Shown here piece after piece: positions 7,769-17,237 of a DNA stretch of 64,000 nt. The first letter of the stretch is position 1. Every line of letters begins with the position of its first letter. Source of the DNA: Spirosoma sordidisoli (lineage in GTDB: Bacteria > Bacteroidota > Bacteroidia > Cytophagales > Spirosomataceae); the NCBI RefSeq assembly GCF_004138325.1, contig NZ_SBLB01000009.1, forward strand, positions 1 through 64,000. Direction: 5' to 3'. The position numbers were made by a program, and so were the translations under genes. The notes beneath the pieces were generated by a model that did not search any database, was not told the origin of the DNA, and saw only the letters and a program-made list of their open reading frames with translations.

Positions 7769-8844
7769 AGCTCCCCTTCCTGTAGGTTGTCCAGATAAAC
7801 CAGCTGGCCCGTAGCAACCGCCTGCTGCACTGCCAGCATAGCGCGAACGTTATCCAGCCCCTCGGCCACGGTGGTACCCTGCTGCGGCAACCCATTCAGA
7901 ATGGTATCGGCGAGTCCTTCGAGTTGTAAACGATAAAAATGGGCATCGGCACCCAGAACCTGATGGTACATGGCATCGCGCTCGGAAAAGCAGCTGACAT
8001 CGCTGCCTCTGAAATACCAGGGGTTGTAGGTTTTTGCCTGAACGCTGCCCCACTGACCGGCTGCTGAAAAGCCTTCATGCCAGTCGCCCCGGTAGCCGAT
8101 GGTCAGGTCCAGATGCCCAACGGCGCCGTTCGTAAATTCGGTTTGCAGCGTCCAGTGATAGGCGCCGGATTTTTGCACCAGCCGCGCCCGGATCGACCCG
8201 ATTGGCCCCGCCAGAAACCGGGCGGTATCGAGCAGGTGGCTACCATGAGCCAGGAGGTAATAGCGTACTTTGTCGGCTTTTTCGTCGTGACCGGGTTTTA
8301 GTGCCCTGGCGGATAAAACAGGCAATGGCTGCACATTGTCGGTAACTGTATATCGATGGGTGTTATCGCTGTACCAGCCGTTAAAAAACATAAGCTCGCC
8401 AATCTCGTCCCGGATGAACCGCCGTGCGTAGGCAATACCCGGATCGAAGCGTTTCATGTGACCCACCTGGACGTGTACCTGCTGCTGCCTGGTCAGTTCC
8501 TGAAGCCGCAGACAGTCGGTGAGCGAGGTTCCCATCGGTTTTTCAACCAGCACGTGTTTACCGGCTTCGACCGCCCGCAGGGCCATCGGCAAATGAAAGG
8601 CATCGGCCGTCGCAATCAGAATCGCTTCAACGGCCGGGTCGGCCAGCATGGCGTCATAGTCGCGGTAAGCCCGGCGGGGTTGCCAGATGGTGGCCATCCG
8701 ATCGAGCAGGTCGTCGGCCGCGTCGCAGAGCGCGTAGAGTTCGGCATTGCGAGCTTTCTGGCAGGCTTCGAAATGGGCAAACTGAGCAATTGGCCCACAC
8801 CCAAGTAGGCCCACCCTGAGTAATCGATCGTCCTTTCTGATCAT
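7765..8844 (-). CDS. Gfo/Idh/MocA-family oxidoreductase
   Basis: 359 aa NAD(P)-dependent sugar or polyol dehydrogenase family. The N-terminal Rossmann motif GLLGCGPIAQFAH is at about 12-24, and the family motif VEKPMGTSLTD (about 99-109) has the catalytic-region Lys. The C-terminal alpha/beta domain carries GSHLLDTARFLAG with the usual Asp and His positions. First gene of the operon; its stop overlaps the isomerase start by 4 bp. Length is normal. Many members act on inositol, glucose-fructose or modified sugars; which one applies cannot be said. Confidence 0.9.
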   Translation of the reverse strand: MIRKDDRLLRVGLLGCGPIAQFAHFEACQKARNAELYALCDAADDLLDRMATIWQPRRAYRDYDAMLADPAVEAILIATADAFHLPMALRAVEAGKHVLVEKPMGTSLTDCLRLQELTRQQQVHVQVGHMKRFDPGIAYARRFIRDEIGELMFFNGWYSDNTHRYTVTDNVQPLPVLSARALKPGHDEKADKVRYYLLAHGSHLLDTARFLAGPIGSIRARLVQKSGAYHWTLQTEFTNGAVGHLDLTIGYRGDWHEGFSAAGQWGSVQAKTYNPWYFRGSDVSCFSERDAMYHQVLGADAHFYRLQLEGLADTILNGLPQQGTTVAEGLDNVRAMLAVQQAVATGQLVYLDNLQEGEL

Positions 8845-8924
8845 ACAAACTAGCCGGGTTAAGAAACAATAGCCGCAAATAAGCAGGAACGGGCCATCCC
8901 GGCAACTGGCTAGCGGGTGACCCC

Positions 8925-9292
8925 ATGGACAAACAACATCAAAATTGCTAGCACGAGCTGATCGCCACCCTGCACCGGACTGGTGTCTACATGTTTAACC
9001 ACTTCGGTCAGAGACTGGCGCTCTTCGACCCGTCGGTGCAGTAGTACCATCGTACACCGTCGGGTATCTGAAGTGTATCCGGGTAGGTTGACGGCGGTGG
9101 ACTGAACGAAAAAATGGCCGACTTCAACCCGGCCAACCGATCAGCTGGTTTCGAAAGACCCAGTAGTGCGGGAGGTCTCCGGTTTGCCGTCGGTTTGCTA
9201 TTCAATTTTATCCTGGGCTCTGGTATGCCGCTGCGTTTCTGGTTATTGGCGGTTTCTTCCTGGTCTGCGGGTTGCTGCTGTTTGTCGGTTAG
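8925..9292 (+). pseudogene. Possible decayed gene(s)
   Basis: The 532-bp gap between the oxidoreductase and peptidase genes has no intact convincing gene. A plus-strand frame from ATG 8925 reads protein-like (LIATLHRTGVYMFNHFG, then LALFDPSV) but has a stop at 8949-8951 and ends at 9041-9043. Another frame, 9167-9292, gives a membrane-helix-like C-terminus (YAAAFLVIGGFFLVCG) ending in TAG. These may be remains of one or two genes. No family was recognised and chance cannot be excluded. Confidence 0.25.
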
Positions 9293-9376
9293 AAAATTGA
9301 GGCCCCGGCCCATGTCGATATGGCCATGGAGTAGTGAACCCAAAGGTGGTGAGCTAATCGCCCCCGGCGTTCACGG

Positions 9377-11095
9377 CTAATTGGTCTGAGCGCTGGGGGC
9401 GGTTTCGGTTACAAGCTGGGTAAGCACGTAAAAATTTGGGTCGGCCGTGAGGGTTTTGTCCCTGACCGGTATCCGTTGCCAGCGGGTGGTTGGCCGCAGG
9501 AGCTGGGTCGGCCCCGATTCGCCGAGGCATACGTTTACCGGCATGTCGAAACCGTCAACGCAGTTTGTCCAGCGATACTCCAGCGTGTTGCCAGTGAACC
9601 GGTAGGCAAGGGTCGGTATCCGGGTGTCGCGCAGGTACTGGTCAAATACCTTCTGTAATTTAAGCCCGGTTAGCCGGCTCAGCTCGGCTTCGACCTGCCT
9701 GCCCTCCACGGTTTTGTGGTAAAACGTCTTGTTGAGTCCGCGCAAGGCCCGACGCCATTTGACATCGTCGTTTACCAGCTGCCGGATCGTGTGGAGCATG
9801 TTGCCCCCTTTGTAATACATATCCCCCGAACCGGCGTGGTTTACCCCGTAGATACCGACAATGGGCCGGTCATTGCGAATCAGTTTCCGACAGCCAATGA
9901 CGTAGGTAGCCCCCGCGTTTTTACCGTGATAATACTCGACGTACAGGTTTTCGGCGTAGTTGGTAAAGCTCTCGTGTACCCACATGTCAGCCACGTCTTT
10001 GTAGGTAATATTGTTGGCGAACCATTCATGACCTGATTCGTGGATGATGATAAAATCCCAGAGCAACCCCCAGCCGGTTCCTGACAGATCCCGGCCGCGG
10101 TACCCGTTTTTGAAGCCGTTTCCGTAGGTTACCGAACTCTGGTGTTCCATGCCCAGATAGGGGGCCTCAACCAGTTTGTAGCCATCTTCGTAAAACGGAT
10201 ACGGCCCGAACCAGTGCTCGAAGGCCCGCAGCATGGGCTTTACCTGTTTAAACTGCTGCCGGGCTGAGTCGGCGGTTTCGGCCAGCGCGTAATAATCGAT
10301 GGTCAGCGGGCCTTTTTCGCCCCGGAGTGTATCAGACCAGTGTACGTAGTTGCCGACGTTCAGGTTTACCCCGTAGTTGTTGATCGGGTTAACGACGGCC
10401 CAGGTAAACGTGCGGGTTCCGTCACTGTTCTTTACCACACTACGCAGCCGCCCGTTCGATACGTCGGTCAGCTGCTCAGGAACCGTTACCGCTATCTGCA
10501 TGGAATCGGGCTCGTCATACATATGGTCTTTACAGGGCCACCAGGCGCTGGCCCCTAGTCCCTGGCAGGCCGTAGCGATGAACAGCTGCCCTTTTTTATC
10601 CCGCGAATAAACCATGCCGCCGTCCCAGGGTGGTTTGCGCGCTACGCGTGGTTTGCCGCCGTAGAAGACCGTGATCGATTCGGTCCGGCCAACGCGCTGG
10701 GGTTTTTTCAGCTGAATAAAATAGGCATCACCGTCCCGCCGAAACGGGAGAGACTGACCATCCTGCTCTACCTTTTCGATCTGCACGGGTCGCTGCAAAT
10801 CAATCTGCATAACCTGGCCGGGTTTCAGAACCCGGTACCGAACCGTATTGCTACCGCTCAGGGTGCTGTCTTCGGGGTGTAACCGCACCCGAAGATGATA
10901 GTGGGCCAGGTCCCACCAGGCCCGTTCGGGGGTGATGGTGCCCCGAAGGGTATCGTCGTGGGTAAACGCATAGTGCTGGGCGTAGCCGGGAGCCGGCCGG
11001 AGGGCCAGGAAAATAAGCAGGAAACATAGTCCCAGATCGAGGGGACGGAGCAGGCGGATGCGAAAGCTGGAAACCACAGTGTCAGGTACGTTCAC
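9377..11095 (-). CDS. Secreted M1-family zinc metallopeptidase
   Basis: 572 aa. The N-terminal hydrophobic stretch (about 20-40, ending GYAQ) is a signal peptide, so action is periplasmic or extracellular. The M1 zinc site is present: HESGH (352-356) and the third ligand Glu375 in WVHESFTNY. The exopeptidase loop reads GMEHQ (315-319) instead of the classic GAMEN. A Tyr in DMYYKGGNML fits the catalytic tyrosine. The C-terminal ERAP-like domain is absent, as in short bacterial M1 proteins. Start is GTG 11095, since no ATG lies close. It probably removes N-terminal residues from peptides. Confidence 0.9.
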   Translation of the reverse strand: MNVPDTVVSSFRIRLLRPLDLGLCFLLIFLALRPAPGYAQHYAFTHDDTLRGTITPERAWWDLAHYHLRVRLHPEDSTLSGSNTVRYRVLKPGQVMQIDLQRPVQIEKVEQDGQSLPFRRDGDAYFIQLKKPQRVGRTESITVFYGGKPRVARKPPWDGGMVYSRDKKGQLFIATACQGLGASAWWPCKDHMYDEPDSMQIAVTVPEQLTDVSNGRLRSVVKNSDGTRTFTWAVVNPINNYGVNLNVGNYVHWSDTLRGEKGPLTIDYYALAETADSARQQFKQVKPMLRAFEHWFGPYPFYEDGYKLVEAPYLGMEHQSSVTYGNGFKNGYRGRDLSGTGWGLLWDFIIIHESGHEWFANNITYKDVADMWVHESFTNYAENLYVEYYHGKNAGATYVIGCRKLIRNDRPIVGIYGVNHAGSGDMYYKGGNMLHTIRQLVNDDVKWRRALRGLNKTFYHKTVEGRQVEAELSRLTGLKLQKVFDQYLRDTRIPTLAYRFTGNTLEYRWTNCVDGFDMPVNVCLGESGPTQLLRPTTRWQRIPVRDKTLTADPNFYVLTQLVTETAPSAQTN

Positions 11096-11126
11096 GGGCT
11101 TGTGAGAACCCGGAGAAATGAGCGGC

Positions 11127-12062
11127 TTAATAAGCGTTTACCGGGTCTGATACGTTCTTAACCCGATTTTTGAGGTCCGTATTGCCCGGGAGAGGAGTCT
11201 GATCGACGGCGCGAAGATAATGACCTGGGGTCAAACCTGTAATGGCTTTAAACTGCCGGTTGAAATTAGACAGGTTACCGTAGCCGCAGGCCAGCGCGAT
11301 CTGGCTTATGCTGTCGGGTGTTTCCTGCAACATGCGGCAGGCGTGTTTGATCCGCACTTCGTTCAGCAGGCGGGAAAATGTTTTTCGGGTGTGCAGTCGA
11401 AAAAACCGGCAGAAGGCACCGGGGGTCAAACTGGCTTCTGCTGCTACATCCTCGAGGGTAATGGGCTGGGCATACCGGTTCATGATGAAAGAGAACACAT
11501 TATCGAGCCGCTGGTGGTCATCGGGTCGGCGTGGTTTTTCATAGGCCGTGGCCGACAGCATTTCGCGGTTCGGATGGGCGGCCAGCTGGTCGAGCACCGA
11601 AAACAAACAGGTCAGCTGCTCGAACGGACGAAGCCGGTGCAACTCTTCAAGCTGGCTGGTCAGGGCGTTCGGCTGGGTGGCCCGAATACGGACGCCATAG
11701 ATCGAATCCCGCAGCAGGTGGGTCAGGTGTTCCAGTTCGGGCAGGCCAAACAATGGCCCATCGGCCGGATTGTACCGGAGAAACACGGAGTACGACAACG
11801 CCCGCTGGGCAGATCCGGCTTCGAAGTAAGCAGGATCATTTCTAAACACGTGCGGGAGGTTAGCTCCGAGCAACAGCACATCGAAAGGCTGAAACCGGTC
11901 AATCCGGTCGCCGGCAACCAGAGTACCAACCCCCTCGCGGATCAGGGTAAGCTGATACTCGGGATGAAAATGAAGTCGGTTATACAGGTGCGGTCCATCA
12001 TCGACCTGTACCCGAAACGAACGGGAGTCGACCGTTGGAACACGAAACAGTAAAGGTTTCAT
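11127..12062 (-). CDS. AraC-family regulator of the hydroxyproline operon
   Basis: 311 aa from ATG 12062 (MKPLLFRV); a longer frame to 12167 would run into the divergent promoter region. An N-terminal cupin-like sensor domain contains LHFHPEYQLTL and GDRIDRFQPFDVLLLG. Two C-terminal helix-turn-helix motifs follow: ITLEDVAAEASLTPGAFCRFF and ISQIALACGYGNLSNFNRQFK. It is transcribed divergently from the three hydroxyproline genes across 137 bp, so it most likely activates them in response to hydroxyproline or a derivative (inference from position). Confidence 0.88.
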   Translation of the reverse strand: MKPLLFRVPTVDSRSFRVQVDDGPHLYNRLHFHPEYQLTLIREGVGTLVAGDRIDRFQPFDVLLLGANLPHVFRNDPAYFEAGSAQRALSYSVFLRYNPADGPLFGLPELEHLTHLLRDSIYGVRIRATQPNALTSQLEELHRLRPFEQLTCLFSVLDQLAAHPNREMLSATAYEKPRRPDDHQRLDNVFSFIMNRYAQPITLEDVAAEASLTPGAFCRFFRLHTRKTFSRLLNEVRIKHACRMLQETPDSISQIALACGYGNLSNFNRQFKAITGLTPGHYLRAVDQTPLPGNTDLKNRVKNVSDPVNAY

Positions 12063-12199
12063 GATACAGTAAAGCATACACAAGCCGTATAAATACTTAA
12101 AATGAGTGAAAAATGTATTAGTATTCGCTAATTCGCCATATCTAGCAGAAGCGGATCTGCCGGACATTTGTCTGTACCTTTTTCAACCGGATAGCTCAT

Positions 12200-13114
12200 A
12201 TGGCACAACCTGTTCAATGGGAGGGCGTATATCCCGCCCTGCTCACTCCGTTTACGGCCGACGATCAGCTCGATCTGCCGCTGTTTGAGACCAATCTTCA
12301 TGCTCAGCTTGAGGCTGGTGTACATGGCCTGATACTGGGAGGGTCCCTTGGCGAAGCCAGTACACTGACCCGGCCGGAAAAGATAACCCTGCTGCAAACG
12401 GCGCAGTCGGTCAGTAACGGCCGTGTACCGGTGTTGATGAATATTGCCGAGCAGGCCACGCGCGAAGCGGTAGCCTGCGCCCGGGAGGCCGAAGCGCATG
12501 GCGCCGATGGGCTGATGGTCTTACCCCCCATGCGGTACTATGCCGACCCGCGCGAGACCGTGGTGTTCTTTAAGACCGTGGCGGAGGCAACTTCACTGCC
12601 GATCATGATCTACAACAATCCGTATGATTACAAGATTATGACCACTGTGGCTATGTTCAGGGAGCTGGCTGAGTTACCGAACATACAGGCCGTTAAAGAA
12701 TCGACCCGCGATCTGACGAACATCACCCGGATGCGCAATGCATTCGGCGATCGATTCAGGATTCTGGGCGGGGTGGATACGCTGGCTTTCGAAGCCCTCG
12801 TACTGGGCGCCGACGGCTGGGTGGCTGGACTGGTCGATGCGTTTCCAGCGGAGACGGTGGCCATCTATGAGTTGACGAAAGCTGGCCAGTTTGATGAAGC
12901 CCGCGACATTTACCGGTGGTTCATGCCCCTGCTCGAGCTGGACATTCATCCGAAGCTGGTTCAGTATATCAAACTGGCGGCCACCGCAACCGGCATCGGG
13001 TCTGAACACGTTCGCGCCCCCCGTCTCACCCTCGATGCGGCAGAGCGCGAACAGGTTTGGTCGCTGATTCAAACGCAGCTTGCCTGTCGGCCGGAGTTAA
13101 CGGCTGCTCGATAA
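12200..13114 (+). CDS. DapA-family lyase, probable pyrroline-4-hydroxy-2-carboxylate deaminase
   Basis: 304 aa TIM-barrel of the dihydrodipicolinate synthase/N-acetylneuraminate lyase family. The Schiff-base Lys166 lies in AVKEST and the catalytic Tyr138 in MIYNNP; GGSLGEAS (47-54) is the substrate carboxylate loop. Family length is normal. DapA itself is usually not linked to amino-acid epimerases. Here the gene is followed at 12 bp by a hydroxyproline epimerase and then an FAD oxidoreductase. That matches the hydroxyproline pathway, in which this family deaminates pyrroline-4-hydroxy-2-carboxylate to 2-oxoglutarate semialdehyde. A weak -7-like TACCTTTT is at 12174-12181. Confidence 0.85.
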   Translation: MAQPVQWEGVYPALLTPFTADDQLDLPLFETNLHAQLEAGVHGLILGGSLGEASTLTRPEKITLLQTAQSVSNGRVPVLMNIAEQATREAVACAREAEAHGADGLMVLPPMRYYADPRETVVFFKTVAEATSLPIMIYNNPYDYKIMTTVAMFRELAELPNIQAVKESTRDLTNITRMRNAFGDRFRILGGVDTLAFEALVLGADGWVAGLVDAFPAETVAIYELTKAGQFDEARDIYRWFMPLLELDIHPKLVQYIKLAATATGIGSEHVRAPRLTLDAAEREQVWSLIQTQLACRPELTAAR

Positions 13115-13126
13115 TACCTATTCCAT

Positions 13127-14131
13127 ATGCCAGACTTTCATTTTTTCTGCATCGACGCGCATACCTGTGGTAATCCGGTACGGGTGGTTACGGGAGGCAG
13201 CATTCCTGCGTTGATCGGTGAGTCGATGAGCGAGAAGCGGCAGCACTTTCTGCGCGAGTACGACTGGATTCGCAAAGCGCTGATGTTCGAACCACGCGGG
13301 CACGATATGATGTCGGGAAGTATTCTCTACCCGCCAACCAACCCGGCTCATGATGCTGGCGTGTTGTTCATCGAAACCTCAGGCTGTTTACCCATGTGTG
13401 GGCATGGCACCATCGGTACCGTTACAGTAGCCATCGAGCAGGGACTCATCACACCGAAAACGCCGGGGGTTCTGTTGCTGGAAGTGCCGGCGGGTCTCGT
13501 TCGTGCCGAATACAAGCAGGAAGGGGGGCGGGTAAGGTCAGTAAAGATCACCAACGTGAAGTCGTATCTGGCCGCCGAGAAACTGACGGTCGAGTGTCCC
13601 GATCTGGGAGAGCTGACGGTCGATGTGGCCTACGGCGGTAATTTCTATGCCATCGTCGATCCGCAACCGTCGTTCCCCGGGCTGGAGCATTACAAGGCCG
13701 AACAACTCATTGCCTGGGCCCGCGTCATGCGTCAGCGGCTGAATGAGCGGTACACCTTCGTTCATCCCGAAAACCCGACGATCAACGGACTAAGCCATAT
13801 CCTCTGGACGGGCGCGCCGTTACAACAGACCTCTACAGCCCGAAACGCTGTTTTCTACGGCGACAAAGCCATTGACCGATCGCCCTGCGGCACCGGCACT
13901 TCGGCCCGACTGGCTCAATGGTACGCCCAGGGTCGGCTCAAACCGGGCGAAACCTTCGTCCACGAAAGTATCATCGGCTCTATATTCAACGGGCGGATCG
14001 AGGCCGAAACCGAGCTGGGCGGTAAGCCTGCCATCGTGCCTAGTATTGAAGGGTGGGCGGTTATCCACGGTTACAACCATATTATCGTAAACGAGGCTGA
14101 TCCCTACCGGTTTGGCTTCCAGGTTTTATGA
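13127..14131 (+). CDS. 4-hydroxyproline 2-epimerase (proline racemase family)
   Basis: 334 aa, cytoplasmic, cofactor-independent. Two catalytic cysteines are present: Cys91 in LPMCGHGTIG and Cys254 in DRSPCGTGTS. A 3-hydroxyproline dehydratase would have Thr or Ser at the first site, so epimerisation of trans-4-hydroxy-L-proline to cis-4-hydroxy-D-proline is predicted. His93 follows the first Cys. The gene overlaps the FAD oxidoreductase by 4 bp (ATGA). The alternative, a true proline racemase, is less likely given the operon. Confidence 0.9.
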   Translation: MPDFHFFCIDAHTCGNPVRVVTGGSIPALIGESMSEKRQHFLREYDWIRKALMFEPRGHDMMSGSILYPPTNPAHDAGVLFIETSGCLPMCGHGTIGTVTVAIEQGLITPKTPGVLLLEVPAGLVRAEYKQEGGRVRSVKITNVKSYLAAEKLTVECPDLGELTVDVAYGGNFYAIVDPQPSFPGLEHYKAEQLIAWARVMRQRLNERYTFVHPENPTINGLSHILWTGAPLQQTSTARNAVFYGDKAIDRSPCGTGTSARLAQWYAQGRLKPGETFVHESIIGSIFNGRIEAETELGGKPAIVPSIEGWAVIHGYNHIIVNEADPYRFGFQVL

Positions 14132-15390
14132 TCCAGAACAAAGGCCTCCATGTCGGAATCATTGGTGGCGGTATTGCGGGCCTGTGCTCGGCCTATTACC
14201 TGCGACAGGCTGGCTACCGGGTGACGATCTTCGACCAGAACCGGATTACCGATGGGTGTTCATTCGGCAATGCCGGTATGATTGTACCCAGCCATATTAT
14301 TCCGCTGGCGCAGCCGGGTATGATCGCCAAAGGACTTCGCTGGATGCTTCGGTCGACCAGTCCGTTTTACGTAAAGCCCCGGCTCAACGCCGATCTGGTG
14401 CGCTGGGGCTGGCTGTTTTACCGGCACGCCACAGACGAGCACGTAGAGCGGGCCATACCCGCGCTGCGCGATATCAGCCTGCTCAGCAAGCAACTGTATC
14501 AGGAACTGGCCGCTACGGACGAGCTGAGTTTTGGCTGGCAGGAGCGGGGGCTTTTCATGCTCTACAAAACCGCATCTGCCGAACATGAAATGGGCGAGGA
14601 GGCCCGGGTAGCCAACCGGGTGGGTATTGAAGCCCAGGTATTGACCGGCGCGCAGGTGCAGGCCCTTGAACCGCAGGTCCGGGTCGACGTTCGGGGGGCG
14701 GTGTATTACCCCGGCGATGCGCACCTCAACCCGGCAGAACTGATTAGCTCGCTGATCAGCTGGCTGCGGATTTATGAGGTTCAGTTTGTGGAAGAAGCGT
14801 CCGTTACGGGTTTCAAAACCGACAACCGTCGGCTGAGCAGTGTCCATACTAAACACGGTGACTATCCGGTCGATGAAGTGGTTGTAGCGGGCGGGGCCTG
14901 GTCGCCGGAGCTTGCCCGGCTACTCGGGTTTTTCCTCCCCCTGCAGGGAGGAAAGGGCTACAGTTTCATGGTACCAAATCTGGCCAGTAACGTGCAGATT
15001 CCGGCCATCATGCTGGAGGCAAGGGCCACGGCCACGCCCATGGGGAACAGCCTGCGGTTTGCGGGTACGCTGGAGGTGGCCGGCACCGATCAGACCATCA
15101 ACATGAATCGGGTGCGGGGTATTTACGAATCCATCAGCCAGTACTATCCGGACATTCCGGTGCAAATGCCAACCGTAGATAAAGTCTGGAAAGGGTTGCG
15201 GCCCTGCTCGCCCGACGGTTTGCCGTACATTGGTCGTACAGGTCGTTTCGATAACGTAACCCTGGCCACCGGTCATGGCATGATGGGGCTGAGTCTCGGG
15301 CCCGCTACCGGGAAGCTCGTTGCCGAAACCATTGCCGGAACCAGCACCGGGGTTAAGCTCGACCCGTTCCGACCCGACCGGTTTGCGTGA
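14128..15390 (+). CDS. FAD-dependent oxidoreductase, probable D-hydroxyproline dehydrogenase
   Basis: 420 aa DAO/DadA-type enzyme. The N-terminal dinucleotide motif GIIGGGIAGLCSAYYL is at about 9-24; the C-terminal FAD-contact region is TGHGMMGLSLGPATGKLV. Members oxidise D-amino acids. In this operon the expected substrate is cis-4-hydroxy-D-proline, giving pyrroline-4-hydroxy-2-carboxylate for the deaminase. Translation is coupled to the epimerase by a 4-bp overlap. No small heterooligomer subunits are present, so a DadA-like single-chain dehydrogenase passing electrons to the respiratory chain is likely. It ends 23 bp from the convergent ABC transporter gene. Confidence 0.87.
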   Translation: MIQNKGLHVGIIGGGIAGLCSAYYLRQAGYRVTIFDQNRITDGCSFGNAGMIVPSHIIPLAQPGMIAKGLRWMLRSTSPFYVKPRLNADLVRWGWLFYRHATDEHVERAIPALRDISLLSKQLYQELAATDELSFGWQERGLFMLYKTASAEHEMGEEARVANRVGIEAQVLTGAQVQALEPQVRVDVRGAVYYPGDAHLNPAELISSLISWLRIYEVQFVEEASVTGFKTDNRRLSSVHTKHGDYPVDEVVVAGGAWSPELARLLGFFLPLQGGKGYSFMVPNLASNVQIPAIMLEARATATPMGNSLRFAGTLEVAGTDQTINMNRVRGIYESISQYYPDIPVQMPTVDKVWKGLRPCSPDGLPYIGRTGRFDNVTLATGHGMMGLSLGPATGKLVAETIAGTSTGVKLDPFRPDRFA

Positions 15391-15413
15391 GCCGCCCTGG
15401 GGTAGGAGAGGGG

Positions 15414-17186
15414 TTAGTCGGGTTCTACCGTGGCCGGGTCAATGACCTTCCGTTCGCCGATCTGCTGGCGCCACATGGCGTAGTACAGGCCCTTGCGCTC
15501 GACCAGGTCGGCATGACTCCCTGTTTCCACGATCTTTCCTTTTTCGAGCACGAAAATGGTGTTGGCGTGCAGGATGGTGGAGAGCCGGTGGGCAATCAGG
15601 ATAGTGATCTGTTCATGCAGCGCCGACACTGCCCGAACCGTAGCGGTAATTTCATCTTCGGTGAGCGAATCCAGCGCCGATGTGGCCTCGTCGAAAATCA
15701 ACAGCCGTGGGTTTCGAACCAGCGCCCGGGCAATGGACAGGCGTTGTTTTTCGCCCCCCGACATTTTCAGTCCCCCTTCGCCGATGGGCGTATCGAGGCC
15801 TTTTGCGGAGCGGGCCAGGAGGTGGTTACAGGCGGCTTTGTCGAGGGCTTCGAGCATCTCGGCTTCCGAAGCGTCGGGTTTGACGAAGAGCAGGTTCTCC
15901 CGAATGGTACCCGAAAAGAGGTGCGTATCCTGCGTGACGAAACCAATCTGCCGACGCATCGGGTTGAACCGGAGGTCTTTCGTTGAGATGTCGTTGTAAT
16001 AGATTTCACCGCCTACGGGTCTGTACAGGCCCACCAGCAGTTTAACCATCGTTGATTTACCCGAGCCAGAGGGGCCGACGAAGGCAATGGTATCGCCCAG
16101 CGCAGCATCGAACGATACGCCGTCAATAGCGTTCTGGCTGGCTCCTTTATGCCGAAATATCACGTCAGTGAACCGCAACCGCTCGATCGGACCCACCTCG
16201 ATCGGTGATTCGGGATTGCGCTCGATGGGTTTATCCATCAGCGATGCGAAACTGTTCAGCCCGGCTTCGGCTTCGCGGTAGGCCAGAATGATATTACCGA
16301 GTTCCTGCAGCGGGGTGAAGATGGCGACCGAGATGAACTGCATCGAGATCAGCTCGCCGGTGCTCAAAATGTCCCGAAAAATCAACCACAGCAGGGTGAA
16401 CAATACCGATTGTTTCAGGATGCTGAGCGTACTGCTTTGCCAAAACGACAGCAGCCGCACCCGCCGGACTTTGAACATCTCCAGCTCGAAAATTTTACGG
16501 GTCTGGCCCGTCAACCGCCGAATCTCCGAAAAGGTAAGGCCCAGACTCTTAACCAGCTCGATGTTCCGGAGCGACTCGGTTATGACGCCTGACAGGAGCG
16601 CCGTTTCGCGGTTGATGGAGCGCTGGGTCGTTTTGATCTGTCGGCTGAGCAGGCCCGTGAGCCCGCCCAGCAACAACACCCCGATCAGAAACACAGGAAC
16701 CAGCGCCCAGTGTTTCGTGACGGCGTACCAGATCAAAAAGCCCATACCCACTACCGACGCAAAAAGTACGTTGATAAACGAGTTAATGAATTTCTCGGTG
16801 TCGGTACGGACCTTTTGCAGAATGGCCAGTGTGGCCCCGCTGCTCTGGTCGCCAAACTCCTGATACGACAGCCGAAGGGTTTGTTTCAGTCCATCGTTGA
16901 AGATATCCGTACCGAATTTCTGCACCACCAGCCGCGTGACGTACTCCTGCAGGGCTTTCATGACATTAGCCAGAATGGCTACCCCAACGGCCAGACCCAG
17001 CAGTTGTAAAACACCGCGTATTTTCTCCGACTCAGTTTTCTGCCCCGGATTGGTGGCATACTCGTCGATCAGTTTACCGAAGATGATCGGGTCGATCAGG
17101 GCCAGCGCCTGCGCAACGCCCGCCAGGCCCAGCGCCAGAACGGCCAGCCAGCGGTATGGATACAGATATTTCCAGAGAATGGGCAC
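15414..17186 (-). CDS. ABC exporter, fused permease and ATPase (MsbA-like)
   Basis: 590 aa half-transporter expected to act as a dimer in the inner membrane. Six membrane helices lie in residues 1-320. The ATPase domain has Walker A GPSGSGKST, signature MSGGEKQRLSIARAL, Walker B LLIFDEATSALD and switch IAHRLSTI. Start is GTG 17186 (encoding MPILWKYLYPYR), which fits the usual family N-terminus. It lies 51 bp downstream of the PhoD-like gene on the same strand and may be read through from it. Substrate (lipid, drug or peptide) cannot be told from sequence. Confidence 0.92.
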   Translation of the reverse strand: MPILWKYLYPYRWLAVLALGLAGVAQALALIDPIIFGKLIDEYATNPGQKTESEKIRGVLQLLGLAVGVAILANVMKALQEYVTRLVVQKFGTDIFNDGLKQTLRLSYQEFGDQSSGATLAILQKVRTDTEKFINSFINVLFASVVGMGFLIWYAVTKHWALVPVFLIGVLLLGGLTGLLSRQIKTTQRSINRETALLSGVITESLRNIELVKSLGLTFSEIRRLTGQTRKIFELEMFKVRRVRLLSFWQSSTLSILKQSVLFTLLWLIFRDILSTGELISMQFISVAIFTPLQELGNIILAYREAEAGLNSFASLMDKPIERNPESPIEVGPIERLRFTDVIFRHKGASQNAIDGVSFDAALGDTIAFVGPSGSGKSTMVKLLVGLYRPVGGEIYYNDISTKDLRFNPMRRQIGFVTQDTHLFSGTIRENLLFVKPDASEAEMLEALDKAACNHLLARSAKGLDTPIGEGGLKMSGGEKQRLSIARALVRNPRLLIFDEATSALDSLTEDEITATVRAVSALHEQITILIAHRLSTILHANTIFVLEKGKIVETGSHADLVERKGLYYAMWRQQIGERKVIDPATVEPD

Positions 17187-17237
17187 GCCTGTAGGGGTTA
17201 ACGTGTGACAAATGCAACGCCGACCCGTTCAGACCGT

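Noticed and set aside
9114..9380. 88-codon plus-strand frame in the gap before the peptidase
   Set aside because: Amino-acid pattern is poor outside one hydrophobic stretch, and another frame of the same DNA looks more protein-like; no independent support.
12200..13114. True DapA (lysine pathway)
   Set aside because: Operon with a hydroxyproline epimerase and FAD oxidoreductase under an AraC regulator makes the deaminase role more likely; the DapA fold alone does not decide.
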